In this document: piece after piece, positions 5,874 through 13,298 of the stretch
Layout of the letters: every line of letters begins with the position of its first letter
Numbering within the stretch: the stretch's first letter is position 1
DNA from: Prevotellaceae bacterium
GTDB taxonomy: Bacteria > Bacteroidota > Bacteroidia > Bacteroidales > UBA932
Assembly: GCA_031289895.1 (NCBI GenBank)
Contig: JAITOP010000212.1
Coordinates: 1 to 17,090 of the forward strand
DNA: 17,090 bases
Reading direction: 5' to 3'
Position numbers and translations under genes: made by a program
The notes under the pieces: model-generated
Database searches by the model: none
The model's input: the letters and a program-made list of their open reading frames with translations, nothing else
What the model was told of the DNA's origin: nothing

Positions 5874-6734
5874 CTATTCTATCGGAACATAAATTTCTGT
5901 TTTCAATTTTTCGGGAATGGTGTTTGCCGGATTATTTATGTATTTTTCAAAACAGTGATAATTACGGAGTTTATGTCCGCTTTCGGGCAACCATTTTGCA
6001 TAAATTGTATCGTAAACGGCACTTAAATTTTCATACGAACCTTGATACAAAAACATCGCGTATTTGCCGCCTTCAATTGTTTTTACGCCTATATCTCCTT
6101 TTGGTTCAGCGTTTTTCACCAATACCAAACATACGTCTGTGCGCAGTTTATCGGGTTCGGTTATTTTCGGGTCGTCATAAAAAATTGCAATGTGTTCAAT
6201 ACCAGCCGAAAAAAGTTTATTTTCTTTCACATATTGCCACAAACGTCCCCATGCTTCGCCGTAATTAAGATTAGCGTAACTGCCGTTAAGTTTAAGATAG
6301 ATAGCCTGTTTGGGATTTAATACAAGCACTTTTGGCGCTTTCAAATTCAAATTTTCTTTTAAGTTCATTGATTTCATAATTATAAAATTTTTATTGTTAC
6401 GATATTCATTCGGCGAAATATTATAGAACATCTTAAATATTTTCGACAACGAAGACGGAACATCATAGCCTACCTGATATGCTATATCGCTGATTGACAT
6501 ATTTGTATAACGCAATAGTCTTGCGGCAGTTTCAACTCGCATTCGCACAATAAATGTTCCGACAGCCTCGCCCAAATATGCTTTCATTATGCGCTGAAAA
6601 TGCCATTTTGAAAAATTTGATATTTCGGCGAGTTTTTCCAAATCAATATCTTTATCTAAATTATTGTTAATGTATTCGATAACTATATTAATGCGTTTGT
6701 AATATTCTTCTTTTGTTGAAATTCGCTGTTCCAT
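5874..6734 (-). CDS. AraC-type regulator with GyrI-like effector-binding domain
   Basis: The protein has 286 residues when started at the ATG complementary to 6732-6734. Residues about 12-112 form the two-helix-turn-helix AraC domain: LEKLAEISNFSKWHFQRIMK and ISDIAYQVGYDVPSSLSKIF, followed by NISPNEYR. Residues about 135-286 match the GyrI-like/AraC effector-binding fold, with strands around PKQAIYLKLNGSY, GGKYAMFLYQGSYENL and the closing TEIYVPI. By family it senses a small molecule with the C-terminal half and activates or represses nearby genes. The upstream in-frame ATG at 6773 lies before the -7 box at 6760-6767, so it cannot be the start of that transcript. Likely targets are its own promoter or the divergently placed region, but no direct site is proven. 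Confidence 0.85.
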   Translation of the reverse strand: MEQRISTKEEYYKRINIVIEYINNNLDKDIDLEKLAEISNFSKWHFQRIMKAYLGEAVGTFIVRMRVETAARLLRYTNMSISDIAYQVGYDVPSSLSKIFKMFYNISPNEYRNNKNFIIMKSMNLKENLNLKAPKVLVLNPKQAIYLKLNGSYANLNYGEAWGRLWQYVKENKLFSAGIEHIAIFYDDPKITEPDKLRTDVCLVLVKNAEPKGDIGVKTIEGGKYAMFLYQGSYENLSAVYDTIYAKWLPESGHKLRNYHCFEKYINNPANTIPEKLKTEIYVPIE

Positions 6735-6759
6735 GTTTTTCGTGAATTTTATCTCGCTG

Positions 6760-6767
6760 CAAAAGTA
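6760..6767 (-). promoter_or_regulatory. -7 promoter box TACTTTTG for the AraC-type gene
   Basis: Read on the minus strand the bases are TACTTTTG followed by C, the same eight bases as the box at 1937-1944. The start codon follows 25 bases downstream. A clear -33 TTG at the usual distance is not seen. The box fixes the translation start at 6734 rather than 6773. Confidence 0.55.
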
Positions 6768-6837
6768 TGACATATCTTTTTTATATACTTTTCCAAATGT
6801 GCTATTTTCAATTACGAATTAAATAAATTCTTAATAT

Positions 6838-7254
6838 TTATCTCGTTACCGATATAAACCATTCAAAAACAGATTGCATTACAAGCGTATTTTCCGCATC
6901 AAATAACGAAACTTCAACGCTCAACAGCACTCGTCCTTTTTCGTTCAGCGATTTTATTATTTCCGTTTTGCTTGTGTCGATAAATCGCGCTGTTGAAAAA
7001 ATTTTGCCGGTTGCCTGTTTTCGATATTTCAATTCTACTTTTCGTACAACGGGAATTACATCGTTTAATTCCGAAAATTCACGAAACAAAAAATGACCGC
7101 TTGTAGCCTCAGCCAAAGCAAATTGTGCGCTTGCGTGTACTGTGTTTAAATGATTGCTGTATTCAGGTTTATTTTCCAACATTAAAAGATAATCGGAATT
7201 ATCCGAAAATTTCAATCCCACAAATTCGTTAAATGCTAATTTTGTTACATCCAT
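6838..7254 (-). CDS. Hotdog-fold protein, thioesterase-like (DUF4442 type)
   Basis: The protein has 138 residues with the start at the ATG complementary to 7252-7254. The central segment HLNTVHASAQFALAEATSG (35-53) is the hotdog helix of YiiD/DUF4442-like proteins, where small acyl-CoA thioesterases place their catalytic residues; Asn37, His40 and Glu49 are candidates. The C-terminal half carries the expected beta strands (for example KVELKYRKQATGKIF). Substrate unknown. The open frame could extend upstream to 7308, but the added residues (KHTDYTDIQIYTD) come from an ATCTGTATA repeat and are not part of the fold. The gene lies 125 bases after rfbB on the same strand with no clear promoter between, so read-through from rfbB is possible. 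Confidence 0.7.
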   Translation of the reverse strand: MDVTKLAFNEFVGLKFSDNSDYLLMLENKPEYSNHLNTVHASAQFALAEATSGHFLFREFSELNDVIPVVRKVELKYRKQATGKIFSTARFIDTSKTEIIKSLNEKGRVLLSVEVSLFDAENTLVMQSVFEWFISVTR

Positions 7255-7260
7255 ATTTTT

Positions 7261-7293
7261 ATCTGTATAAATCTGTATATCTGTATAATCCGT
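7261..7293 (-). repeat. ATCTGTATA-type short repeat at the 5' edge of the thioesterase-like gene
   Basis: Copies of ATCTGT or ATCCGT begin at 7261, 7271, 7279 and 7288, spaced 8-10 nt. On the minus strand they read TATACAGAT and yield the peptide TDYTDIQIYTD when translated. This kind of repeat is common in Bacteroidota and often leads to wrongly extended starts. A second irregular repeat, AACTTC starting at 7322, 7331, 7341 and 7349, fills the remaining gap to rfbB. Confidence 0.6.
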
Positions 7294-7379
7294 ATGCTTT
7301 TTTAACAATAATCAATCATTTAACTTCTATAACTTCATCTAACTTCATAACTTCTTGGTTTTTGATTCTTGCTTCTTCT

Positions 7380-8429
7380 CTAAAAATACATTTTCAAATA
7401 ATATTCCTGATATGCGCCCGAAGTAACATTATCAAGCCACGCCTGATTTTCGAGATACCATTTTACGGTTTTTTCTATTCCTTCTTCAAATTGCAACGAT
7501 GGCTGCCAACCCAATTCGTTTTTAAGTTTCGACGAATCTATCGCGTAACGCAAATCGTGTCCTGCGCGGTCGGTTACGTAGGTTATCAGTTTTTCAGATT
7601 CGCCTTCGCTGCGTCCCAAAAATTTATCGACAGTTTTAATAATTATTTTTATCAAATCAATATTTTTCCATTCGTTGAAACCGCCGATGTTGTAAGTATC
7701 GCCGATTTTTCCTTTGTGAAATATAATGTCGATTGCGCGTGCATGGTCAACCACATAAAGCCAGTCGCGGACGTTTTCGCCTTTTCCGTAAACAGGTAAC
7801 GGTTTGTTGTGTCGAATGTTATTTATAAAAAGAGGAATCAGTTTTTCGGGAAACTGATAAGGTCCGTAATTATTCGAGCAATTTGTTATCACAACGGGCA
7901 ATCCGTAAGTATCGTGAAACGAACGCACAAAATGGTCGCTGCCTGCTTTGCTTGCCGAATACGGCGAATGTGGGTCGTATCGTGTTTCTTCGGTAAACAG
8001 CGAATCATCAAACTGCAATGCGCCATAAACTTCGTCGGTTGAAATATGATAAAATAATTTTCCGTTCATATCATTTTTCCAACATTCTTTTGCCGCTTGC
8101 AACAGCGATAAAGTTCCCAACACATTTGTGCGTGCAAACGTAAACGGGTCTTTTATACTTCGGTCAACATGACTTTCGGCGGCAAGATGCAAAACGCCGT
8201 CGATATTATATTTTTTGAAAACGTTGAGAACCGCATCAAAATCGCAAATGTCGGCTTTCACAAAATTGTAATTTACAGCATTTTCCACGTCTTTCAGATT
8301 TTCAAGATTTCCGGCATAAGTAAGTTTATCCAGATTTACAATATTATATTCCGGATATTGGTTAACAAACAGTCGCACAACATGCGAGCCAATAAATCCA
8401 GCGCCTCCCGTGATTAGTATGTTTTTCAT
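7380..8429 (-). CDS. rfbB: dTDP-glucose 4,6-dehydratase
   Basis: The protein has 349 residues, the usual length for RfbB/RmlB. It converts dTDP-glucose to dTDP-4-keto-6-deoxyglucose in the cytoplasm, the second step towards dTDP-L-rhamnose and other deoxysugars for surface polysaccharides. The NAD-binding TGGAGFIGS is at 7-15. The active site is complete: Thr131-Asp132-Glu133 in HISTDEVYG, and Tyr157 with Lys161 in SPYSASKAG. Other family blocks are NCSNNYGPYQFPEKLIPL and RDWLYVVDH. The other rml genes (rfbA, rfbC, rfbD) are not adjacent on either side, so this is an isolated copy. The start is the ATG complementary to 8427-8429, directly before MKNILITGGAG. Confidence 0.97.
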   Translation of the reverse strand: MKNILITGGAGFIGSHVVRLFVNQYPEYNIVNLDKLTYAGNLENLKDVENAVNYNFVKADICDFDAVLNVFKKYNIDGVLHLAAESHVDRSIKDPFTFARTNVLGTLSLLQAAKECWKNDMNGKLFYHISTDEVYGALQFDDSLFTEETRYDPHSPYSASKAGSDHFVRSFHDTYGLPVVITNCSNNYGPYQFPEKLIPLFINNIRHNKPLPVYGKGENVRDWLYVVDHARAIDIIFHKGKIGDTYNIGGFNEWKNIDLIKIIIKTVDKFLGRSEGESEKLITYVTDRAGHDLRYAIDSSKLKNELGWQPSLQFEEGIEKTVKWYLENQAWLDNVTSGAYQEYYLKMYF

Positions 8430-8475
8430 TTTTGATGTATTTTTTTACAATATTATGAATAATTGATGACAAATG

Positions 8476-8483
8476 CAAATTTA
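8476..8483 (-). promoter_or_regulatory. Candidate -7 box TAAATTTG for rfbB
   Basis: On the minus strand these bases read TAAATTTG, a match to TAnnTTTG, 46 bases before the rfbB start codon. The heptanucleotide array begins right at its upstream edge, so the -33 region lies inside the array and holds no TTG. The match alone is short and could be chance. Confidence 0.4.
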
Positions 8484-8559
8484 TTTGGTTGTTGGTATTT
8501 GGTATTTGGTATTTAGTATTTAGTCGTTAGTCGTTGGTCGTTGGTCATTGGTCAGAAGT
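8483..8559 (-). repeat. Heptanucleotide tandem array (ACYAAAT/ACYAACG), 11 units
   Basis: Eleven consecutive exact 7-nt units. On the plus strand each ends in GT (ATTTGGT, TGTTGGT, ATTTAGT, CGTTAGT, CGTTGGT, CATTGGT, CAGAAGT); on the minus strand each begins with AC. Units of one type are grouped: the AAAT type lies nearest rfbB and the AACG type farther away. It is the same family as 5798-5867, in the opposite orientation. Confidence 0.9.
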
Positions 8560-8639
8560 TAAGATGTTATACTTTAACGCGGCATGGTTTTGTATAAAAG
8601 TGTTATTTCATATTTATTTGTGGGTTTCTTTTGTTATCC

Positions 8640-8663
8640 CACAAAGACACAAAGAACACAAAG
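8640..8663 (+). repeat. Three CACAAAG words in tandem
   Basis: CACAAAG occurs at 8640-8646, 8648-8654 and 8657-8663. It follows a small hairpin GTGGG (8620-8624) with CCCAC (8638-8642). The same word forms the stem of the terminator at 376-433. Repeats of this kind are frequent in Bacteroidota intergenic DNA. Confidence 0.55.
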
Positions 8664-8866
8664 AAAATATTGATTCTAAATATTTTTAGTAACAAATAAT
8701 CTAAGTACATGACAAAAATTGAAAGATACAAAATTCAATCTTAGCAAGAGGGTTGAGTAGCACCGTTGATATTGTCTCTAATCCACACTTAAAGAAGCTT
8801 TTAGCAAGGTGTCCGTGTTTTTTTATTTTAATTTCTTTTCTCTACTGTCCGCTAAAAAAATAAATA

Positions 8867-8938
8867 AGCGGGCATTTTGTAATAACCCGCTCAATGGTTA
8901 TTTTTGTATTCACAATAAAACAACAAATAACCATGAGC
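8867..8938 (+). promoter_or_regulatory. Two competing hairpins masking the remnant transposase start codon
   Basis: Hairpin 1 pairs AGCGGG (8867-8872) with CCCGCT (8886-8891). Hairpin 2 pairs GCTCAATGGTTATTT (8889-8903) with AAATAACCATGAGC (8925-8938), 14 bp with one bulged A; the ATG at 8933-8935 is inside its right arm. The hairpins share bases 8889-8891 and so exclude each other. IS10 and IS50 are known to hide the transposase start in this way against read-through transcripts; the same role here is inferred. Confidence 0.5.
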
Positions 8939-9064
8939 AAAAGTACAAATTTTATCGGACAGCCAATAATGAATCAATTATTATTTTTCGTAAGAGGAAT
9001 CAATATCAACAAAACGGCGAAGAAATACGAGGTAATATTTTCATACCCGCAGATTAATACGTAA
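8933..9064 (+). pseudogene. Transposase N-terminal fragment (IS4 family, DUF4372 type)
   Basis: The 43-residue frame begins MSKSTNFIGQPIMNQLL, which resembles the conserved start of Bacteroidota IS4-family transposases with a DUF4372 domain (MSKST.F.GQP..NQ.L). Similarity seems to persist to about KTAKKYE (residue 33), then the frame runs out at TAA 9062-9064. The DDE catalytic region is absent, so the fragment cannot be active. The identification rests on memory of the family's N-terminus. Confidence 0.5.
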
Positions 9065-9159
9065 GCCGCAACCTGCAGGAACAAATACACTCCACTCTAC
9101 TGCCCGAACGGACAGAACTTATTTGCTATTTTAAGTTTAAAATACTGCATTTCAGGGCG

Positions 9160-9212
9160 CGTAATTCGTAATTGATTTTATCTGCGTGCTTCGTAATTCG
9201 TAATTGATTTTT
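9160..9212. repeat. CGTAATT double repeats
   Basis: CGTAATTCGTAATTGATTTT occurs at 9160-9179 and again at 9192-9211, each holding two copies of the 7-mer CGTAATT. On the minus strand this is ACGAATT, so it too fits a 7-nt unit that begins with AC, like the longer arrays. TTACGAATTACG-type repeats are common in this phylum. Confidence 0.7.
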
Positions 9213-9323
9213 ATTTGCTGATTAATAATGTGTTATGTGGTTTTTGCAATTAAATATCCGACAGATTTTCTGTAATATCAAGTAAAATTTATCAACAAAT
9301 CAAAACAAGTCTGATACTTTTAG

Positions 9324-9331
9324 TATTTTTG
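9324..9331 (+). promoter_or_regulatory. -7 promoter box TATTTTTG for the ligA operon
   Basis: Match to TAnnTTTG 15 bases before the ATG at 9347, implying a very short leader. A TTG codon at 9329-9331 that lies within the box is in frame with ligA but cannot be its start if this box is used. No clear -33 TTG. Confidence 0.5.
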
Positions 9332-9346
9332 CATAAAAATAAGCGA

Positions 9347-11347
9347 ATGAATTTTAACGATGCAAAAATACGATGTGAAGATTTACTCAAAATCATTGAG
9401 CAGCACAACAAAAATTATTATGTTGATGCAAACCCCGTAATCAGTGATTTTGAATACGATTTGCTTGTAATGGAGCTTGATGCTATTGAAAAAAAATTTC
9501 CTCAACTGCAAACATTAGATTCGCCTACGCAACGCATTGGAAGTGATATAAATAATGAATTTGTTCAGATACGGCACAAATATCCTATGCTGTCGCTGGG
9601 CAACACTTATTCGGAAAACGATTTGAAAGATTTTGACCAGCGTGTGCGAAAAATCATAGGCGACAATTTTGAATATGTGTGCGAACTTAAATTTGACGGA
9701 GTATCAATAAGTTTGATTTATAAAAATGGAATTTTGCAACAAGCAGTAACTCGCGGCGATGGCGAAAAAGGCGATGATGTTACAACAAACATACGAACAA
9801 TCCGAAATATTCCGCTAAAAATACACAATAATTTTCCCGAAGAATTTGAAATTCGCGGCGAAATTTTTATGCCCCACTCGTCGTTTGAACGATTGAATAA
9901 AGAACGCACCGACACAGGCGAAACGCTGTTTGCAAATCCGCGAAACGCAACGGCAGGAACTATAAAACTGCAAAATTCGTCGCAAGTTGCAAAACGTGAA
10001 CTCGACTGCTTTTTATATTATTTGCTTGGCGAAACTCTGCCGCACACAACGCATTACGACAATTTGCAGGAAGCCGTAAAATGGGGATTTCCAATATCTG
10101 AAAATATAAAAAAATGCCAATCAATAAACGAAGTTTTTGAATACATAAACTATTGGGACACAGAGCGAAAGAAGTTGCCATACGACACCGATGGAGTTGT
10201 AATAAAAGTAAATAATCTGGAACAACAAGAAGAATTAGGCGTTACCGCAAAATCGCCGCGCTGGGCGATAGCATATAAATTTAAAGCCGAACAAGCCGTT
10301 ACCGAACTGTTATCTGTTGATTTTCAGGTTGGACGCACCGGCGCAATCACTCCCGTTGCAAATCTGAATCCGGTACAACTTGCGGGAACAACCGTTAAAC
10401 GCGCGTCATTGCACAATCAGGAGCAAATAAATATTCTTGATATTCGCATTGGCGATATGGTGATTGTAGAAAAAGGCGGAGAAATAATTCCCAAAATAGT
10501 GGGAGTGGATAAATCGCACAGAAACAGCGACAGCAAACCGTTTGAATACATTACGCACTGTCCCGAATGTGGCACAAAACTTGAACGCGAAGAAAGCGAG
10601 GCAAAACATTTTTGTTCAAACGAAAACGGCTGTCATCCGCAAATAGTAGGCAAAATAGAACATTTTATATCGCGCAAAGCAATGGCAATAGATGGTTTGG
10701 GAATAGAAACTATCGAACTTCTTTACAAAAATAATCTGATAAATAATATTGCCGATTTGTATGATTTGAAAAAAGAACAACTTTTGCCATTGGAACGCAT
10801 TGCCGAAAAATCGGCTGAAAACATAATAAAAAGTATTGATGACTCACGAAACATAGAATTTTCAAGAGTTTTGTTTGCAATAGGAATTCGTTTTGTGGGC
10901 GAAACGACAGCAAAAAAAATTGTGGAAGTGTTAAATTCAGTCGATAAAATTATGGCTGCAAACGAAGATGAATTATTGCAAATTGACGAAATCGGCGAAC
11001 GCATTGCGCAAAGCATAATCAATTATTTTTCAAATCAAAAGAATCAGGAAATAATACAACGCTTGCGCCGTGCAGGATTGCAGTTTGAGGCAAAAGAAAC
11101 AAATGAAAAAATATCGGATAAACTTAAAGGCATGAGTTTTGTTGTGTCGGGAACATTTACCTCGCCGCGCGAAGAACTGAAAAAAATAATAGAGCAGCAC
11201 GGAGGCAAAAATGTATCGGCAATTTCTGCGTCCACAACATATTTGCTGTCGGGCGAAAAAAGCGGACAAATGAAAATTGACAAAGCAAATAAACTGAATG
11301 TGAAAATTATTGATGAAAATCAATTTAATGAGATAATAAACAAGTAA
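9347..11347 (+). CDS. ligA: NAD-dependent DNA ligase
   Basis: The protein has 666 residues, normal for LigA. It seals nicks in duplex DNA during replication and repair with NAD as AMP donor. The adenylated lysine is Lys115 in ELKFDG. The N-terminal Ia region has the NYYVDANPVISDFEYDLL motif (23-40); other nucleotidyltransferase blocks are TRGDGEKGDDVT, FEIRGEIFMP and YDTDGVVIKVN. The OB fold follows with FQVGRTGAITPVA. The zinc finger is complete: four Cys spaced C-x2-C-x14-C-x5-C, identical to the E. coli spacing. Helix-hairpin-helix repeats (MAIDGLGIETIELL and IGIRFVGETTAKKI) lead to a C-terminal BRCT domain (about residues 593-666, with FVVSGTF). It is the first gene of a four-gene operon; the next start codon is 3 bases past its stop. 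Confidence 0.98.
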   Translation: MNFNDAKIRCEDLLKIIEQHNKNYYVDANPVISDFEYDLLVMELDAIEKKFPQLQTLDSPTQRIGSDINNEFVQIRHKYPMLSLGNTYSENDLKDFDQRVRKIIGDNFEYVCELKFDGVSISLIYKNGILQQAVTRGDGEKGDDVTTNIRTIRNIPLKIHNNFPEEFEIRGEIFMPHSSFERLNKERTDTGETLFANPRNATAGTIKLQNSSQVAKRELDCFLYYLLGETLPHTTHYDNLQEAVKWGFPISENIKKCQSINEVFEYINYWDTERKKLPYDTDGVVIKVNNLEQQEELGVTAKSPRWAIAYKFKAEQAVTELLSVDFQVGRTGAITPVANLNPVQLAGTTVKRASLHNQEQINILDIRIGDMVIVEKGGEIIPKIVGVDKSHRNSDSKPFEYITHCPECGTKLEREESEAKHFCSNENGCHPQIVGKIEHFISRKAMAIDGLGIETIELLYKNNLINNIADLYDLKKEQLLPLERIAEKSAENIIKSIDDSRNIEFSRVLFAIGIRFVGETTAKKIVEVLNSVDKIMAANEDELLQIDEIGERIAQSIINYFSNQKNQEIIQRLRRAGLQFEAKETNEKISDKLKGMSFVVSGTFTSPREELKKIIEQHGGKNVSAISASTTYLLSGEKSGQMKIDKANKLNVKIIDENQFNEIINK

Positions 11348-11350
11348 TAT

Positions 11351-11905
11351 ATGTTTGAATTTTTGAAGAAAATAATAGGCGAAAGAATTTTGAAAACACG
11401 CGCATCGAAACGAAAACGCGAAAAAGCGTTTTGCAATATCGACTCGATGAAAAGCGTAGGAATTTTGTTTGAAAACACAGAAAATATGTATGTTGTAGTA
11501 AATAAAATGATGAAATTTTTTTTAGCGCGGCGAATTAAAATATCTGCCATTGTATTTGAAAACATAAAAAGTTCGGAACTCGAAAACAGAAAACAATATC
11601 CAACATACGTAAAAATATTTACAAAGTCGGATTTAACATGGTATGATAAACCCGATTGCAGCGAAACAGATAAATTTATATCGCAAAATTTTGATGTATT
11701 AATTGATATGTCGCGCAACTCAAGTTATGTCTTCAAATACTTATCAACATTATCGATGGCGAAATTCAAAATCGGAGGAATAGAATATAAAAACGACCCC
11801 TTCGATTTAATACTTCTTGAAAAGTCGGATGATATAACAAAATTTGTGAGCTTAATAATAAATTTTTTATCAACAATAAAAGTACAGAATAATGTCAGAA
11901 AATAG
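11351..11905 (+). CDS. DUF6913-like protein of unknown function
   Basis: The protein has 184 residues, cytoplasmic by appearance: no signal peptide or membrane segment. It starts with a basic helix (residues 1-27, many Lys/Arg), then alternating strands and helices as in a small alpha/beta fold: SVGILFE, then ISAIVFE, then FDVLIDMSRNSSYVFKYLST (114-133) and AKFKIGG (137-143). The phrase VLIDMS...LS.AKFKIG is what I recall from the Bacteroidota family DUF6913, which is often found near ligA or dapA; I cannot confirm by search. Function unknown. Its last 14 bases overlap the following TPR gene, which points to translational coupling. Confidence 0.6.
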   Translation: MFEFLKKIIGERILKTRASKRKREKAFCNIDSMKSVGILFENTENMYVVVNKMMKFFLARRIKISAIVFENIKSSELENRKQYPTYVKIFTKSDLTWYDKPDCSETDKFISQNFDVLIDMSRNSSYVFKYLSTLSMAKFKIGGIEYKNDPFDLILLEKSDDITKFVSLIINFLSTIKVQNNVRK

Positions 11906-13298
11906 AAAATACATAGACCAATCGGAACAGTTGGTAAAACGATATGAAAACGACAGACAACATTATTTTATGTTGGAAGAATTTATTGCTATTGCCGATT
12001 ATTACGCTATCAACAACAATTATAAAAAGGCTCTCGAAGTGAACAGTACCGCCGAAATTTTTTATCCATCATCGTTCGAACTGAAAACAATAAAAGCCGA
12101 TTTATATATCAAAAATAATGAATTTGAAAAAGCCGAAAAAATCATAAAAGATATTGAATACAACAGCGATGTAATTACAGATGTATATATTCTCAGAGGC
12201 GAAATATGCCTGAAAAAACATCAGTACAAATCGGCAGAAAAATTATTTGATAAAGCCATAGAATTATCAGATGACAAAGACTTTGCAATAGAATTGGTAT
12301 GCGATTTTTTGATAACAATGTATCAACTGCAACTTGCAAAAAAATATCTTGAAATGGCACAAAAAACAATCAAATATATTAATCCCGATTTGCTGTATTG
12401 GCTTGCCAAATGTTATGAAACCGAATCGGAATACGGCAAAGCGGTAAAAATATATGAAAGCATGACGGAAAGTGAACCTTTCAACGAACGTTTTTGGGAC
12501 GAATTAGGCAACACGTGTATGCTAATGTCAGACTACGAAAAAGCAATAAAAGCCTTTGATTTACGACTTGCCGTGAGCAATAAAGATGCGCAGGATACAT
12601 TAATCAACAAAGCCGAATGTTTTAGCATGCTTGGAAAAAATGACGAAGCAATAAAATTATACAACAAAATGTTAGACTTTGAAAAAGAAAATCTTGACGC
12701 TCTGTTTGGAATTGCAAAATGCTACGAACGCGAAAAATTATACGATGTAGCCGAAAAATTATATTTTAATATTATCGAAAAAGACAAAAAATTTATAGAC
12801 GCATATTATGGACTTGCAATGATATATTCGCAAAAAAACGAATTTAAAACTGCCGAATTGTTTTTGCGTAAAGCCTTAGACGACATCGACTTTGCTCCTG
12901 CTTTTTTAGTTGGATTGAGTAGATTATTACTTAAACAGGATAAACTTTACGAGGCGCAGCAAACTATCGAAAGATTTATTAACGATTATAATCAATCCAT
13001 TTATGATTGTTACCCATGGCTTGTTTATGCTGAAATAATTTCGAAAACAGATATAGAAAAAGCGATAGAAATTCTTGAAAAAAAATATAACGAAACTTTT
13101 TATTCGATGCCGGAAGTTTGCTATCATTTGGCATATTATCATTTGAAAAACAACAATATACCACAATGCATTATTTACATCGAACGCGGTCTTGAACTTG
13201 ACGACACAATGATGAAACAGTTTTTTGAATTATGCCCCGAAGCAAAACTTAACGAGCAAATAATGAATGTTTACTTATCTTTTATAACAAAAAAATGA
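11892..13298 (+). CDS. Cytoplasmic tetratricopeptide (TPR) repeat protein
   Basis: The protein has 468 residues with no signal peptide or membrane segment. Residues about 35-430 are a row of helix pairs with TPR spacing: A..Y......Y..A...Y repeats such as ALFGIAKCYEREKLYDVAEK, DAYYGLAMIYSQKNEFKTAE and FWDELGNTCMLMSDYEKAIK. About ten repeats can be counted, some irregular. TPR domains bind other proteins or peptides, so it is likely a scaffold or co-chaperone; no enzyme domain is attached. The start overlaps the DUF6913-like gene and the stop overlaps the DUF368 gene by 4 bases (ATGA), so it is translated as part of the ligA operon. The partner is unknown; the cytoplasmic location suggests it might act with the membrane protein that follows. 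Confidence 0.85.
   Translation: MSENRKYIDQSEQLVKRYENDRQHYFMLEEFIAIADYYAINNNYKKALEVNSTAEIFYPSSFELKTIKADLYIKNNEFEKAEKIIKDIEYNSDVITDVYILRGEICLKKHQYKSAEKLFDKAIELSDDKDFAIELVCDFLITMYQLQLAKKYLEMAQKTIKYINPDLLYWLAKCYETESEYGKAVKIYESMTESEPFNERFWDELGNTCMLMSDYEKAIKAFDLRLAVSNKDAQDTLINKAECFSMLGKNDEAIKLYNKMLDFEKENLDALFGIAKCYEREKLYDVAEKLYFNIIEKDKKFIDAYYGLAMIYSQKNEFKTAELFLRKALDDIDFAPAFLVGLSRLLLKQDKLYEAQQTIERFINDYNQSIYDCYPWLVYAEIISKTDIEKAIEILEKKYNETFYSMPEVCYHLAYYHLKNNNIPQCIIYIERGLELDDTMMKQFFELCPEAKLNEQIMNVYLSFITKK

Larger units (their letters stand above)
8845..9115 (+). mobile_element. Internally deleted IS4-family element remnant
   Basis: CTGTCCG at 8845-8851 and its reverse complement CGGACAG at 9109-9115 are candidate terminal inverted repeats, 271 bases apart. 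Between them lies the first part of a transposase reading frame (8933-9064) and a start-codon-masking hairpin, both in the order expected inside an IS. A full IS4-type element with an N-terminal DUF4372 transposase would be about five times longer, so this is a remnant or a short non-autonomous derivative. The terminal repeat is only 7 bp, so the exact ends are uncertain, and no target-site duplication was identified. Confidence 0.45.
8430..9346. other. Long non-coding gap between rfbB and ligA (divergent)
   Basis: About 0.9 kb. From left to right it holds the putative rfbB promoter (8476-8483), a heptanucleotide array (8483-8559), a short cacaaag repeat (8640-8663), a stretch of about 175 bases (8670-8844) in which nothing is recognised, an IS4-type remnant (8845-9115), a CGTAATT repeat (9160-9212) and the ligA promoter (9324-9331). 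No intact gene is supported. Confidence 0.65.

Noticed and set aside
6735..6773. Longer N-terminus for the AraC-type regulator
   Set aside because: The extra stretch contains a good -7 promoter box, so it is unlikely to be transcribed from that promoter.
7255..7308. Longer N-terminus for the thioesterase-like protein
   Set aside because: The extra residues derive from ATCTGTATA repeats, and the family fold begins after the Met at 7254.
7233..7799. 188-codon plus-strand frame over rfbB and the gap after it
   Set aside because: It is antisense to a well-supported enzyme gene and has no recognisable domain; AT-rich composition explains the open frame.
8670..8844. Remains of a second mobile element or gene next to the IS remnant
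   Set aside because: Neither strand gives a recognisable peptide or repeat; too little evidence to call anything.
8809..9057. 82-codon frame over the IS remnant
   Set aside because: It is in a different frame from the recognisable transposase start and crosses the terminal repeat and both hairpins.
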